From: Caryophanales bacterium UBA1427
GTDB taxonomy: Bacteria > Bacillota_I > Bacilli_A > ML615J-28 > CAG-313
Reading direction: 5' to 3'
Assembly (NCBI GenBank): GCA_002329485.1
Contig: DCTZ01000004.1
Coordinates: forward strand, 1-7,133
Length of the DNA stretch: 7,133 nucleotides
Shown piece after piece: positions 1 to 6,581 of this stretch; position 1 is the first letter of the stretch; each line of letters opens with the position of its first letter. Both the position numbers and the translations under genes were made by a program. Below the pieces are notes generated by a model. It was not told the DNA's origin, did no database searches, and was given only the letters and a program-made list of their open reading frames with translations.

Positions 1-148
1 AAGGCAAAATACCATTTTTAAACCAAGCAAAAAGGATGATAGGCACCAAACAAATGACAACATCGTTCATCATCCGTTTGGTAGTGATTATTTTTTCATC
101 GGAAGCCCGTAAAAATGGCCCAGTTCCTAAAGAAAATTTATTTGCCAT
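1..148 (-). CDS. rnfD: Rnf complex membrane subunit D, N-terminal fragment (cut by window edge)
   Basis: Only the first 49 codons are in the window; the gene continues past base 1. Translating the minus strand from the ATG at 148 gives a start of MANKFSLGTGPFLRASDEKI, then a TTKRMMNDVVICLVP stretch and the beginning of a hydrophobic segment. This matches the RnfD/NqrB family pattern, in which a PxxR...TT.RIM.DV motif precedes the first transmembrane helix. RnfD is an integral membrane subunit of the Rnf ferredoxin:NAD+ oxidoreductase and carries covalently bound flavin in characterised members; that site is outside the window. An AGGTGA ribosome binding site lies about 7 bases before the ATG and overlaps the rnfC stop codon, so the two genes are almost certainly cotranscribed and translationally coupled. 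Immediate position after rnfC supports the call. Confidence 0.88.
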   Translation of the reverse strand, partial: MANKFSLGTGPFLRASDEKIITTKRMMNDVVICLVPIILFAWFKNGILP

Positions 149-157
149 TTTTTTCAC

Positions 158-1465
158 CTATCCTTTCTTAACAGCTGCGGCTTTTTTCTTTTGTACAGCT
201 GTTTTAGCTTTGACGACTGCATCGGTAATTTCCACTCTGGATGGACAAACATAGGAACACAATCCGCATTGAATACATTTTAAAGCGCCCAGTTCTTCGG
301 CCAAATCGATTTCACCGGCATTGAAAGCCCGTTTGATTTCGGTCGGAGTTAAAAATGCAGGGCAATAATCCGCGCAACGTCCGCATCCCATGCAGGCCTG
401 AGCGATGGATGTGGTGCGTTTCGGTAAAACGATGATACTGCCGAGGCTGGAACTGATTGCCATATCGTCGGTATAAATAGCCGATCCGGTCATCGGACCG
501 CCAGCGATAAAATAAGCATCGCCCAATTCGTCGATATACCCACCGGCCCGCTCGATTAATTCGAGGGCTTTGGTGCCGATTTTAATCATAAAGTTTTGTG
601 GCTTTTTGATGCCTTCACCGGTAACGGTTACGACTTTTTCAATCAACGGTTTGTTTTCTTCAACGGCATCGCAAACTGCAATCGTCGTGGCCACATTGTT
701 GACAACGGCGCCGACCTCGCTCGGAAGACCGTTGTAAGTTTTATTCAGGGCACGTTCGACAATATATTTTTCCCAACCGGCCGGATAAACGTCAGGAAGC
801 AATAACAAACTGATTTCCTTGCTTTCGGCCAATTTGGAATTCAAATGCGCAATTAAGGCTTGTTTGGTGCGTTTAATGGCTATTTGGGCTTTAGGCGCAC
901 CGGTGGCAATCATGATGTAACGGATACCTCTGATGAGCTTATCCGCAAAGTTTTGAATCAAAACCGCATCCGCCGTAATATAAGGTTCACATTCCGCCGC
1001 ATTAATCAAAACCACGTCGGCCGGTTTGTTCGGAAGATACTTCACGTAAGTCGGAAAACCTGCTCCGCCTAAACCGACGATGCCGCAATTCTTAACCCGG
1101 TCGATAATGTTTTCTTTGGTTAATTCCGTTAACGGTTTACCGTAATCTTCGACCGCAGTTTCCTGGAAATCATTTTTGATTTCCAACATTTCGACCATTC
1201 GCGCAATCGGATGCCATACTTTTTTAACACCAACTACGGTGCCGCTGACCGGCGAATGGACCGGATGGGCAAAGCGATCTTCACGGAGAGCAACTACTTG
1301 TCCTTTTAATACTTTGTCCCCGGCACCAACTATGGCCTTTAATTGCGTAGGTCCGGCGATTAATGGTACGTAAACATACTCGGGATCGAGGTATGTTTGA
1401 ATGGGGGCATCAGTTGACATCTTTTTCCGACCGTCAATATGAAGTCCCCGGATTTTTCTTAGCAT
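158..1465 (-). CDS. rnfC: Electron transport complex subunit RnfC
   Basis: RnfC is the peripheral cytoplasmic subunit of the Rnf complex. It binds NAD(H) and passes electrons between ferredoxin and NAD+ while the membrane subunits pump Na+ or H+. The 435-residue protein shows the family layout: an N-terminal region with a biotinyl-like fold (HPVHSPVSG at about 67-75), a GLGGAGFPT loop (131-139) and AECEPY (157-162) of the 51-kDa-type nucleotide/flavin-binding domain, an SLBB-like section (GLPSEVGAVVNNVAT, 246-260), and two 4Fe-4S motifs. The cluster ligands are C358/C361/C364 with C368 and C397/C400/C403 with C407. A short Lys/Ala-rich tail ends the protein. The start is secure: residues 7-20 align with the usual N-terminal GGIHP...K motif, and AAGGAGGAG precedes the ATG. 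It is first in its operon, has its own promoter at 1532-1560, and rnfD begins 9 bases after its stop. Confidence 0.95.
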   Translation of the reverse strand: MLRKIRGLHIDGRKKMSTDAPIQTYLDPEYVYVPLIAGPTQLKAIVGAGDKVLKGQVVALREDRFAHPVHSPVSGTVVGVKKVWHPIARMVEMLEIKNDFQETAVEDYGKPLTELTKENIIDRVKNCGIVGLGGAGFPTYVKYLPNKPADVVLINAAECEPYITADAVLIQNFADKLIRGIRYIMIATGAPKAQIAIKRTKQALIAHLNSKLAESKEISLLLLPDVYPAGWEKYIVERALNKTYNGLPSEVGAVVNNVATTIAVCDAVEENKPLIEKVVTVTGEGIKKPQNFMIKIGTKALELIERAGGYIDELGDAYFIAGGPMTGSAIYTDDMAISSSLGSIIVLPKRTTSIAQACMGCGRCADYCPAFLTPTEIKRAFNAGEIDLAEELGALKCIQCGLCSYVCPSRVEITDAVVKAKTAVQKKKAAAVKKG

Positions 1466-1531
1466 AAATACTCCTCCTTGAGAATAATTAATTGATATTG
1501 GCTGTCATTAATGTTTGACATAACACTACAT

Positions 1532-1560
1532 ATTATACCATATTTAGTAGGTCGTGTAAA
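1532..1560 (-). promoter_or_regulatory. Housekeeping (sigma-A type) promoter of the rnf operon
   Basis: On the minus strand, TTTACA (1555-1560) is separated by exactly 17 bases from a perfect TATAAT (1532-1537). The TATAAT is preceded by TGG, an extended -10 element. Initiation would fall near 1525, giving a leader of about 60 bases before the rnfC ATG. I see no riboswitch-like fold in that leader. The promoter lies just beyond the recO terminator, so rnf is probably transcribed independently of the upstream operon. Confidence 0.85.
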
Positions 1561-1605
1561 ACGATATTAGAAACTTTCGCTATTGGTTAATCCTGGAAAA
1601 CCAAG

Positions 1606-1627
1606 ATAAAAAAGCCCGTGAAGGGCT
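1606..1627 (-). terminator. Rho-independent terminator of the phoH-recO operon
   Basis: In minus-strand sense, AGCCC (1623-1627) and GGGCT (1613-1617) form a 5-bp GC-rich stem with a TTCAC loop, followed directly by a run of Ts (TTTTTTAT, 1606-1613). It begins 14 bases after the recO stop codon, the expected position for the operon end. Confidence 0.85.
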
Positions 1628-1640
1628 CCTGAAAAGGGTC

Positions 1641-2414
1641 TTATAACATTTTGCTTTTTGGTTCGGCGGACATTTTTTGACCGATCAGTTTGGCTTGGCT
1701 GGTAAAATCCAAATAACGCTGATAATAGCGGTCGATTACTTCGGCGATTTCCGGAATGAACTGACTGACCAAACCCAAAAAATTTTCGTCGACTTTGTCC
1801 AATTTGATTGTGTATAAATACTTCATCATTTTGGTATGGTTAAACGATAAATCCGTCAAAATATTCCAGCAATCGTCCCTGCAAACCACGCCTGCCGCTT
1901 CCACGCTGAAACAACCGTCTTTAACCGGTTTATTGCAAATCGGGCATTGGTTGAACCGCGGATTGACCCCCAACAAATATAAAAGTTTCAATTCGAAAAT
2001 CGCAAGAAGCGAGTCAGGGTATTGGGTGTTTTTCAGCAGATTCAATGTGTCAACGACAAACTGATAAAACAACTCGTCGTCTTGGTCGGCCATGGGAATG
2101 AGATTGATTTTTTCCAAAATGGCATAAGCGACAAACATCAGCTTAGGGTTTTCCTTGATGGACGAATAATAATCAAGCACTTCGCATTTGGTTAAAGTAT
2201 TGAGTTCGCGGTTGTTTGTGTGCTCAAACTGAAGCAATGTCAAAGGAATCGCAAAAGCCCGCGTTTTACTGTTGATTTTTTTGGCGCCCCGCACAATCAG
2301 GTTTAACTTGCCCGAAGGGGTAAGCAGATTAATCAACGCGGCATTCTCCTGATAATCACTCGTCTTTAGCACGAGGCCTAAGGACTCTCTTTCGTTCATC
2401 ATTATCTTCACCAT
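1641..2414 (-). CDS. recO: DNA repair protein RecO
   Basis: RecO acts in the RecFOR pathway. It anneals complementary single strands and, with RecR, loads RecA onto SSB-coated DNA at gaps. The protein is 257 residues, close to the roughly 255 of the Bacillus protein. The N-terminal OB-fold carries the family pattern LGLVLKTSDYQENAALINLLTPSGK (12-36) and VRGAKK (41-46). A helical domain follows, with a zinc-finger-like site of CPIC (157-160) and C178/C182. The second pair is spaced CxxxC rather than the CxxC I would expect. The start is uncertain. The ATG at 2414 has GAGGA before it and overlaps the upstream gene by 59 bases. The adjacent ATGs at 2402 and 2399 have GGTGA upstream and align better with the N-termini of known RecO proteins, giving 253 or 252 residues. 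It is the last gene of its operon. Confidence 0.94.
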   Translation of the reverse strand: MVKIMMNERESLGLVLKTSDYQENAALINLLTPSGKLNLIVRGAKKINSKTRAFAIPLTLLQFEHTNNRELNTLTKCEVLDYYSSIKENPKLMFVAYAILEKINLIPMADQDDELFYQFVVDTLNLLKNTQYPDSLLAIFELKLLYLLGVNPRFNQCPICNKPVKDGCFSVEAAGVVCRDDCWNILTDLSFNHTKMMKYLYTIKLDKVDENFLGLVSQFIPEIAEVIDRYYQRYLDFTSQAKLIGQKMSAEPKSKML

Positions 2415-2562
2415 TTAATTCCTCGAATTTGGCAAACTCCGCTTCTTCCACGCGTCTTTTTTCGCGTTTATAGCGGAGATAATCTTCGATTCGACCGGTT
2501 TCTAGAAATTTGCCCCAATAAGTTTCGGGATTGTTCTGGGATAAATGGTCATGTTTATTCAT
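2356..2562 (-). CDS. yqzL: YqzL-like small protein between era and recO
   Basis: A 68-residue charged protein of unknown function. In Bacillus subtilis the small gene yqzL sits in exactly this place. The family as I recall it has the pattern W..F..TG....YL.YK, and residues 16-32 here (YWGKFLETGRIEDYLRYK from 15) fit it. The rest differs: a Lys/Arg/Glu-rich probable helix (33-49), then an acidic-basic tail (50-68), making it longer than the roughly 45-50 residues I expect. No signal peptide or membrane segment is seen. A strong AAGGAGG site lies shortly before the ATG, and era ends 47 bases upstream. Its end overlaps recO by 59 bases, or by 44-47 if recO starts at 2399/2402. It uses TGA as stop, the only gene here to do so. 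The assignment rests on position plus a short motif from memory. Confidence 0.72.
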   Translation of the reverse strand: MNKHDHLSQNNPETYWGKFLETGRIEDYLRYKREKRRVEEAEFAKFEELNGEDNDERKRVLRPRAKDE

Positions 2563-2565
2563 TGT

Positions 2566-2598
2566 TCAAACCTCCTTAAATATTATAGGTAGGTTTGA
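2566..2598 (-). repeat. 8-bp perfect inverted repeat covering a ribosome binding site
   Basis: TCAAACCT (2566-2573) and AGGTTTGA (2591-2598) are perfect inverted copies separated by 17 bases, in the era to yqzL-like gap. In the transcript the second arm contains the 3' part of the AAGGAGG ribosome binding site of the YqzL-like gene, so a hairpin would partly hide it. The loop is AT-rich and contains TATAAT on the minus strand. No T-run follows, so it is not a terminator. Confidence 0.55.
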
Positions 2599-2609
2599 CT
2601 CAATTTATT

Positions 2610-3506
2610 CTATTCATAACCGTATTCTTTTAAATAACGTTTTTTGTTGCGCCAATCTTCTTCAACTTTGACAAACAATTCTAAAAAAACTTTGTTGCCC
2701 AAAAATTTCACAATATCAAGCCGGGCTTGGGTTCCGATTTCCTTAATCTTGGCTCCCTTGGCGCCGATGATGATTTTCTTTTGGGATTGACGTTCTACCA
2801 CAATCGTGGCACTGATATCCGTTACATTCGGATTCTTTTCGTTTTGTTTAAACCTTTCCACCACCACCGCAACACTGTGCGGAACTTCTTCTTCGGTCAA
2901 AAGCAACACTTTCTCGCGGATGATTTCGGCGACTACAAAACGTTCCGGCTGGTCGAGAATCTGGTCGGCCGGATAATACAAAGGACCTTCTTCCAACCGG
3001 TCGGTAATCATTTTCAACAAGTTATCGATATTGAAACCTTCGGTGGCGCTGATGGTTATGCCACCGCTGAACGGATATGCCGCCTGATATGAGGCAATGT
3101 TTTCTTTCAGCGCTTCTTGGTCTTTAACCAAGTCAACTTTATTGATAACCAATATTACCGGTGTTTTAACCGCTTTTAAATATTCAATAATCATTTGGTC
3201 GGCCGGTCCGAGGGGGTAATTTCCTTCGATAACAAACAAAATGACATCCATGCCTTCCAAACTGCCTAAGGCGGCTTTATTCATGGTTATGCCTAGTTCA
3301 TGGCGGGGTTTATGGATTCCCGGAGTATCGACAAAAATGATTTGCTCGTTTTCGGTAGTATAGATGCCTTGGATACGGTTCCTTGTGGTTTGGGCTTTCG
3401 GCGTAACGATGGCAATTTTTTGGTTAAGGAATTTGTTTAACAGCGTACTTTTGCCAACATTGGGACGGCCAATGATGGCAACAAAACCCGATTTAAACTT
3501 ACTCAT
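2610..3506 (-). CDS. era: GTPase Era, 16S rRNA-binding ribosome assembly factor
   Basis: Era is an essential GTPase that binds the 3' end of 16S rRNA and promotes maturation of the 30S subunit. The 298-residue protein has all expected parts: G1 GRPNVGKST (13-21), the G2 Thr in the QTTRN segment (39-43), G3 DTPG (60-63), G4 NKVD (122-125), and G5 SAT (153-155). A C-terminal KH RNA-binding domain follows, with REKVLLLTEEEVPHS (197-211) and the GxxG-type loop IIGAKGAKIKEIG (246-258). Length is typical. The ATG lies inside the end of cdd (8-base overlap, ATGAGTAA arrangement) and has only a distant AAGGAT upstream, which suggests translation by coupling to cdd. Neighbours ybeY and cdd upstream and recO downstream are the usual partners in Bacillota. 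Confidence 0.97.
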   Translation of the reverse strand: MSKFKSGFVAIIGRPNVGKSTLLNKFLNQKIAIVTPKAQTTRNRIQGIYTTENEQIIFVDTPGIHKPRHELGITMNKAALGSLEGMDVILFVIEGNYPLGPADQMIIEYLKAVKTPVILVINKVDLVKDQEALKENIASYQAAYPFSGGITISATEGFNIDNLLKMITDRLEEGPLYYPADQILDQPERFVVAEIIREKVLLLTEEEVPHSVAVVVERFKQNEKNPNVTDISATIVVERQSQKKIIIGAKGAKIKEIGTQARLDIVKFLGNKVFLELFVKVEEDWRNKKRYLKEYGYE

Positions 3507-3900
3507 GGTTCATGTCTTCATCCTTAAAAGAATAAGGCAGCAAATCCGCCACCGTCATTTCCAAGGTATCGCCCTTCAGGTTGGTCAGCGTTACTTTGGC
3601 CGAAGGATTCATCAATTCCATCATCACCTGGCGGCATGCTCCGCACGGGGAAATCGGACGGTCGGTGTCGCCGGTTACCACGATTTCCAAAATATCGTCC
3701 TGACGGTAGCCCAAAGAATAAGCCTGAAACAGAGCGCTCCGTTCGGCGCAGTTGCTTAAACCGTAAGAGGCATTTTCGATATTGGATCCCATAATATATT
3801 CGCCGTTTTTCAAAACCAAAACCGCTCCTACTTTAAAATGGGAATATTTGGCATAGGCATTGGCAAAAGCTTTTTTAACCAGTTCAAATTTTTTATCCAT
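3499..3900 (-). CDS. cdd: Cytidine deaminase
   Basis: This is a small zinc-dependent enzyme converting cytidine and deoxycytidine to uridine and deoxyuridine in pyrimidine salvage. The 133-residue protein matches the homotetrameric class in length. NIEN (40-43) is the substrate-contacting segment. CAE (51-53) supplies a zinc-binding Cys and the catalytic Glu, and PCGAC (85-89) supplies the other two Cys ligands, the pattern of the Bacillus-type three-cysteine enzyme. The ATG is 12 bases after the ybeY stop. Its best ribosome binding site, AAAGGAAG, lies inside the last ybeY codons and is about 15 bases away, which is rather far. Its stop overlaps the era start. dgkA, commonly found between ybeY and cdd in Bacillota, is absent. 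Confidence 0.96.
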   Translation of the reverse strand: MDKKFELVKKAFANAYAKYSHFKVGAVLVLKNGEYIMGSNIENASYGLSNCAERSALFQAYSLGYRQDDILEIVVTGDTDRPISPCGACRQVMMELMNPSAKVTLTNLKGDTLEMTVADLLPYSFKDEDMNHE

Positions 3901-3912
3901 GCTTTCGTTTTT

Positions 3913-4374
3913 TTACTTCCTTTCAGTACCTTTTCGTTCTATCGCTAGGCGGTTCAATATTTCGTCTTGCAAAGCAAACATCCGTTTTTCGTCCGTTTCG
4001 GTTTGGTGGTCGTACCCAAGCAAATGCAGCATGCCATGCAAAATCAAAAAGGCGAATTCGCGCTTTTCGGAGTGGCCGTAACTATCGGCTTGGGATTTGA
4101 CCCGATCGGTATTGACAAAAATATCACCCAGTTCATAAGGCAAGTGGTCGTAACCGCTGTCCACTTCAGCAAACGATATTACATCCGTGGACCGGTCGAT
4201 GTTTCGGTATTGTTTGTTGATTTGATGCATTTCTTCTTCGTTCACAAATATCACGCTCAAGACGTGGCGCCCCTTTACCTTTTCCACTTTTTTGACCATC
4301 CGCGCCAAACTCCGGATGACTTTTCTTCCGTTAAAAGGATAGTCGGGCAGATTAACGATATTAGTCCTGATCAT
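3913..4374 (-). CDS. ybeY: Endoribonuclease YbeY (16S rRNA maturation factor)
   Basis: YbeY is a zinc-dependent single-strand endoribonuclease involved in 16S rRNA 3'-end maturation and ribosome quality control. The diagnostic motif HGMLHLLGYDH is present, with metal ligands H113, H117 and H123 (numbered from the ATG at 4374). Upstream of it are the conserved YRNIDRSTDVISFA (56-69) and ELGDIFV (81-87) segments. I chose the ATG at 4374, giving 153 residues, because ACGAGGA lies 8-9 bases before it and the length fits the family. A longer reading to 4398 would need a TTG start and looks unlikely. The start overlaps the end of phoH by 14 bases, so the two are probably translationally coupled. 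Confidence 0.95.
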   Translation of the reverse strand: MIRTNIVNLPDYPFNGRKVIRSLARMVKKVEKVKGRHVLSVIFVNEEEMHQINKQYRNIDRSTDVISFAEVDSGYDHLPYELGDIFVNTDRVKSQADSYGHSEKREFAFLILHGMLHLLGYDHQTETDEKRMFALQDEILNRLAIERKGTERK

Positions 4375-5326
4375 TATCCAATTCCTCGTATTTCGCAATG
4401 ATTCTGGTCACAATCGGATGACGCATCACATCCGACTTGTCGAAATGGATTAGTCCGATTTGCTTGATTCCGGATAAGAGTTTCACGGCTTCGACCAAAC
4501 CCGACATCGACGTTTTCGGCAAATCGATTTGGGTAATGTCGCCGGTTACAATCATCTTGGAATTAAATCCCAGCCGGGTTAAAGCCATGAGCATTTGGTT
4601 CCGGGTTGTGTTTTGGCCTTCGTCCAAAATGATAATCGCATTGTCGAGCGTCCGTCCCCGCATATAAGCAAGGGGAGCAATCTCGATGATGCCTTTTTCA
4701 ATCATCTTTTCCGCATGCTCGCGGCCCAAAAATTCGTAAATGGCATCGTAAATCGGTATCAGATATGGATCGACTTTTTCTTTCAGATCTCCCGGCAAAA
4801 AGCCGAGTTTTTCGCCCGCTTCTACGGCCGGCCGGGTGATGACCAGACGTTTAATCCGATTTTTCTTAAGTTCGTTGATGGCAAAACCGACTGCCACCCA
4901 GGTTTTTCCGGTCCCGGCACTGCCGGTCGCAAAAATGACGTCTTTTTGGTTCAGGAGGTCGAGATAAAGTTTTTGATTCATCGTTTTGGCGTATATCGTC
5001 CGACCTTCATAGGTCGTTACTATCGGGTACTTCTTATCCACAAACTCGCACACTTGTTCGTAATCGTGATTGCGCAACATTCCGATAACCGTAATGATTT
5101 CGCGTTCTTTGACCGGCATATTGTTTTGGGCCAGCCTTGCCATAACGTCCAAGACTTTTTGCAAAAAGGTCACATCGGCGTTTTCCTCGGCATACACTTT
5201 TCCGGCCACCACGCTGATTTTAAAACCCAATTCGTCTTCCAACAAGGCGAGATTGCGATTCAACGGTCCGCAAACCGTTTGTTCGATATTTAAGTCGCTA
5301 AACTCATAGATTGGTTGATAGTTCAT
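4361..5326 (-). CDS. phoH: PhoH family ATPase (PhoH/PhoL type)
   Basis: This is a cytoplasmic P-loop ATPase of the PhoH family. Its adjacency to ybeY is conserved across bacteria, and a role in RNA or ribosome metabolism is proposed but not settled. The 321-residue protein has a typical N-terminal domain (about 1-105), then a helicase-like ATPase core with Walker A GSAGTGKT (135-142), the conserved ITRPAVEAGEKLGFLPGD segment (163-180), Walker B IIILDEGQNTT (231-241) and the TGD sensor (261-263). The Walker B reads DEGQN where I expect DEAQN, a mild substitution. The ATG has AGGAG upstream at about 13 bases, somewhat long. A promoter lies directly before it, making it the first gene of the phoH-ybeY-cdd-era-yqzL-recO operon. 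Despite the name, no phosphate-regulation signal is visible. Confidence 0.95.
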   Translation of the reverse strand: MNYQPIYEFSDLNIEQTVCGPLNRNLALLEDELGFKISVVAGKVYAEENADVTFLQKVLDVMARLAQNNMPVKEREIITVIGMLRNHDYEQVCEFVDKKYPIVTTYEGRTIYAKTMNQKLYLDLLNQKDVIFATGSAGTGKTWVAVGFAINELKKNRIKRLVITRPAVEAGEKLGFLPGDLKEKVDPYLIPIYDAIYEFLGREHAEKMIEKGIIEIAPLAYMRGRTLDNAIIILDEGQNTTRNQMLMALTRLGFNSKMIVTGDITQIDLPKTSMSGLVEAVKLLSGIKQIGLIHFDKSDVMRHPIVTRIIAKYEELDNDQD

Positions 5327-5372
5327 TATAAAAAGCCAACTCCTACATTTATTATCCTAGTTAGGTATCAAC

Positions 5373-5401
5373 ATTATACCATTTTTTTACCAATTAAGCA
5401 A
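5373..5401 (-). promoter_or_regulatory. Extended -10 promoter of the phoH-recO operon
   Basis: A perfect TATAAT (5373-5378, minus strand) preceded by TGG forms an extended -10 element. At 17-base spacing the -35 position reads TTGCTT (5396-5401), a weak match to TTGACA that an extended -10 can compensate. Initiation would be near 5366, about 40 bases before the phoH ATG. Confidence 0.72.
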
Positions 5402-5412
5402 GGCACAACAAC

Positions 5413-5433
5413 AAAAAAAACCCCGGAAAGGAG
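5413..5433 (-). terminator. Probable weak terminator after yqfD
   Basis: In minus-strand sense, CTCC (5430-5433) can pair with GGGG (5421-5424) across a 5-base loop, with one G-U pair. A run of eight Ts follows directly (5413-5420). The stem is short, so termination may be partial. It lies 8 bases after the yqfD stop and just upstream of the phoH promoter. Confidence 0.5.
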
Positions 5434-5441
5434 AGAATGCT

Positions 5442-6581
5442 TTAATTAACTTTGGCGAAGCTTGCGATATTTTCTTCGGCTTGTACCAAAATCTTTACGC
5501 TGAACGATTCGGGATTTTCGGTAATTGTCAATACTTGGATTTTTTGCAACTGTTCGCTCGGGTGGGTTCTTCGGTTTTCAAACCTCGCGATTACTTGGCT
5601 TTGCGCAAAAGAAAGGGCGCTTGTTTCGTCATAGACGTTTTTAATCCAGGCTTTTTCGAAATAACTGATTCTGGCAAAGGAAAAAACCGAACCCAAACGA
5701 AAAAGGGGTTGTTCTTTAACGAAACTTAAGGCAAAGGGATTTTTCTGCATCCACACCGGCTTGGTTCCGAGAAAAAAAACGAAAGTACTGCGGACTTTTC
5801 CGGTATATTCTTCGGAAGCAATTTCTTTCGGAACCTCAATCGTTTCCACGGTCAGAGTTTGCGCAATCACGATGCCGCTTGCCCGAACGTAATTGTCCAT
5901 GGCTCTTTCGTTGTTGTGAAACTTAAGATTTCCGGAAACAAGGACTTGACCGGGCTTAACCGCTTGGTCTTTAAACACCAACACCACGCCCCGTTTGACG
6001 TAAAACCGTTTGACGATTCCTTCTTTGGAAGCCACCAAATCCCCTTTTTGCGTCAAATCTTCAATCGGCGGCTTTGGAGCTTCTTCTTTTTCGATATCGA
6101 TAATCAGCTTTCCACCGTTACGGGTTACGCCGATCCAGGCATAACAGGAATAGGTTTCTCTTAAGTTTTGCGACAGCTCGCTTACCGAAGATTTTAAGAC
6201 ATAGACCGGACCGAAACTTTTCAGATGCGAACGAACGTAGCGATACACTTCGGCGCTTTCCAGATTCTCGTCCGCAAATACAATCTCCCGGATAAAGAAA
6301 TTGGAAGAAATAAACATTAAGCTTAAGAAGACAAGGCAAAACAAACCGATAGTGTGTTTGAAAAAAAGCCACTTGCTTAAGACCTGCAACTGATCGACAA
6401 TAATGACTTCTTCCGTAATCCCTTGGTATTTCTTTGATTCCTTTTTGTCAGTCCAAAAACTTACTCTGTCGTCTTTAATTTCAACCAGCCGGGCTTTTCG
6501 GGGTGGCTTTTGCAAAAAATGAGATTTCGGCACGGTAATAAAAAAACGCTTAAACAACAATAATTTCTTTAATTTGGCCAT
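5442..6581 (-). CDS. yqfD: YqfD family membrane protein (sporulation-associated family)
   Basis: A 379-residue protein matching the YqfD family, which in Bacillus subtilis lies just upstream of phoH and is expressed during sporulation in the mother cell. Its molecular role is not known. The N-terminal region (1-69) is basic and probably cytoplasmic. One hydrophobic segment (about 70-93) is the likely transmembrane helix. The extracytoplasmic part begins with a POTRA-like stretch (about 98-165) ending in WIGVTRNGGKLIIDIEKEEAPKPP (149-172), followed by the family's GDLVASKEGIVKRFYVKRGVVLV...VKPGQVLVSG region (180-217). The length is near the roughly 400 expected. The ATG overlaps the end of yqfC by 32 bases and has only a weak AGAGAT site, so coupled translation is likely. 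The sequence does not show whether this organism forms spores. Confidence 0.88.
   Translation of the reverse strand: MAKLKKLLLFKRFFITVPKSHFLQKPPRKARLVEIKDDRVSFWTDKKESKKYQGITEEVIIVDQLQVLSKWLFFKHTIGLFCLVFLSLMFISSNFFIREIVFADENLESAEVYRYVRSHLKSFGPVYVLKSSVSELSQNLRETYSCYAWIGVTRNGGKLIIDIEKEEAPKPPIEDLTQKGDLVASKEGIVKRFYVKRGVVLVFKDQAVKPGQVLVSGNLKFHNNERAMDNYVRASGIVIAQTLTVETIEVPKEIASEEYTGKVRSTFVFFLGTKPVWMQKNPFALSFVKEQPLFRLGSVFSFARISYFEKAWIKNVYDETSALSFAQSQVIARFENRRTHPSEQLQKIQVLTITENPESFSVKILVQAEENIASFAKVN

Noticed and set aside
1583..1604. Inverted repeat TTGGTT / AACCAA with a 10-base spacer upstream of the rnf promoter
   Set aside because: Six base pairs in an AT-rich gap is not beyond chance, and it has no T-run or clear relation to the -35 element.
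2582..2610. Internal promoter before the YqzL-like gene
   Set aside because: TATAAT at 2582-2587 is perfect, but the -35 position at 16-18 bases has no match, and initiation would fall in the ribosome binding site. It is kept only as part of the inverted-repeat finding.
4375..4398. Extended ybeY start at a TTG codon (4398)
   Set aside because: The ATG at 4374 has a well-placed GAGGA site and gives the usual family length; the added residues do not resemble YbeY.
3967..4401. Plus-strand open reading frame of 144 codons opposite ybeY
   Set aside because: It is the antisense shadow of ybeY, with no recognisable domain; the ybeY metal-binding motif fixes the true strand.
4595..5293. Long plus-strand open reading frame (232 codons) antisense to phoH
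   Set aside because: It lies wholly within phoH, its translation is low-complexity in Phe, Arg and His with no recognisable family, and phoH is unmistakable on the other strand.
6118..6372. Second minus-strand frame inside yqfD (84 codons)
   Set aside because: Fully contained in yqfD in another frame, Cys/Arg/Phe-rich, and with no family match; yqfD is intact.
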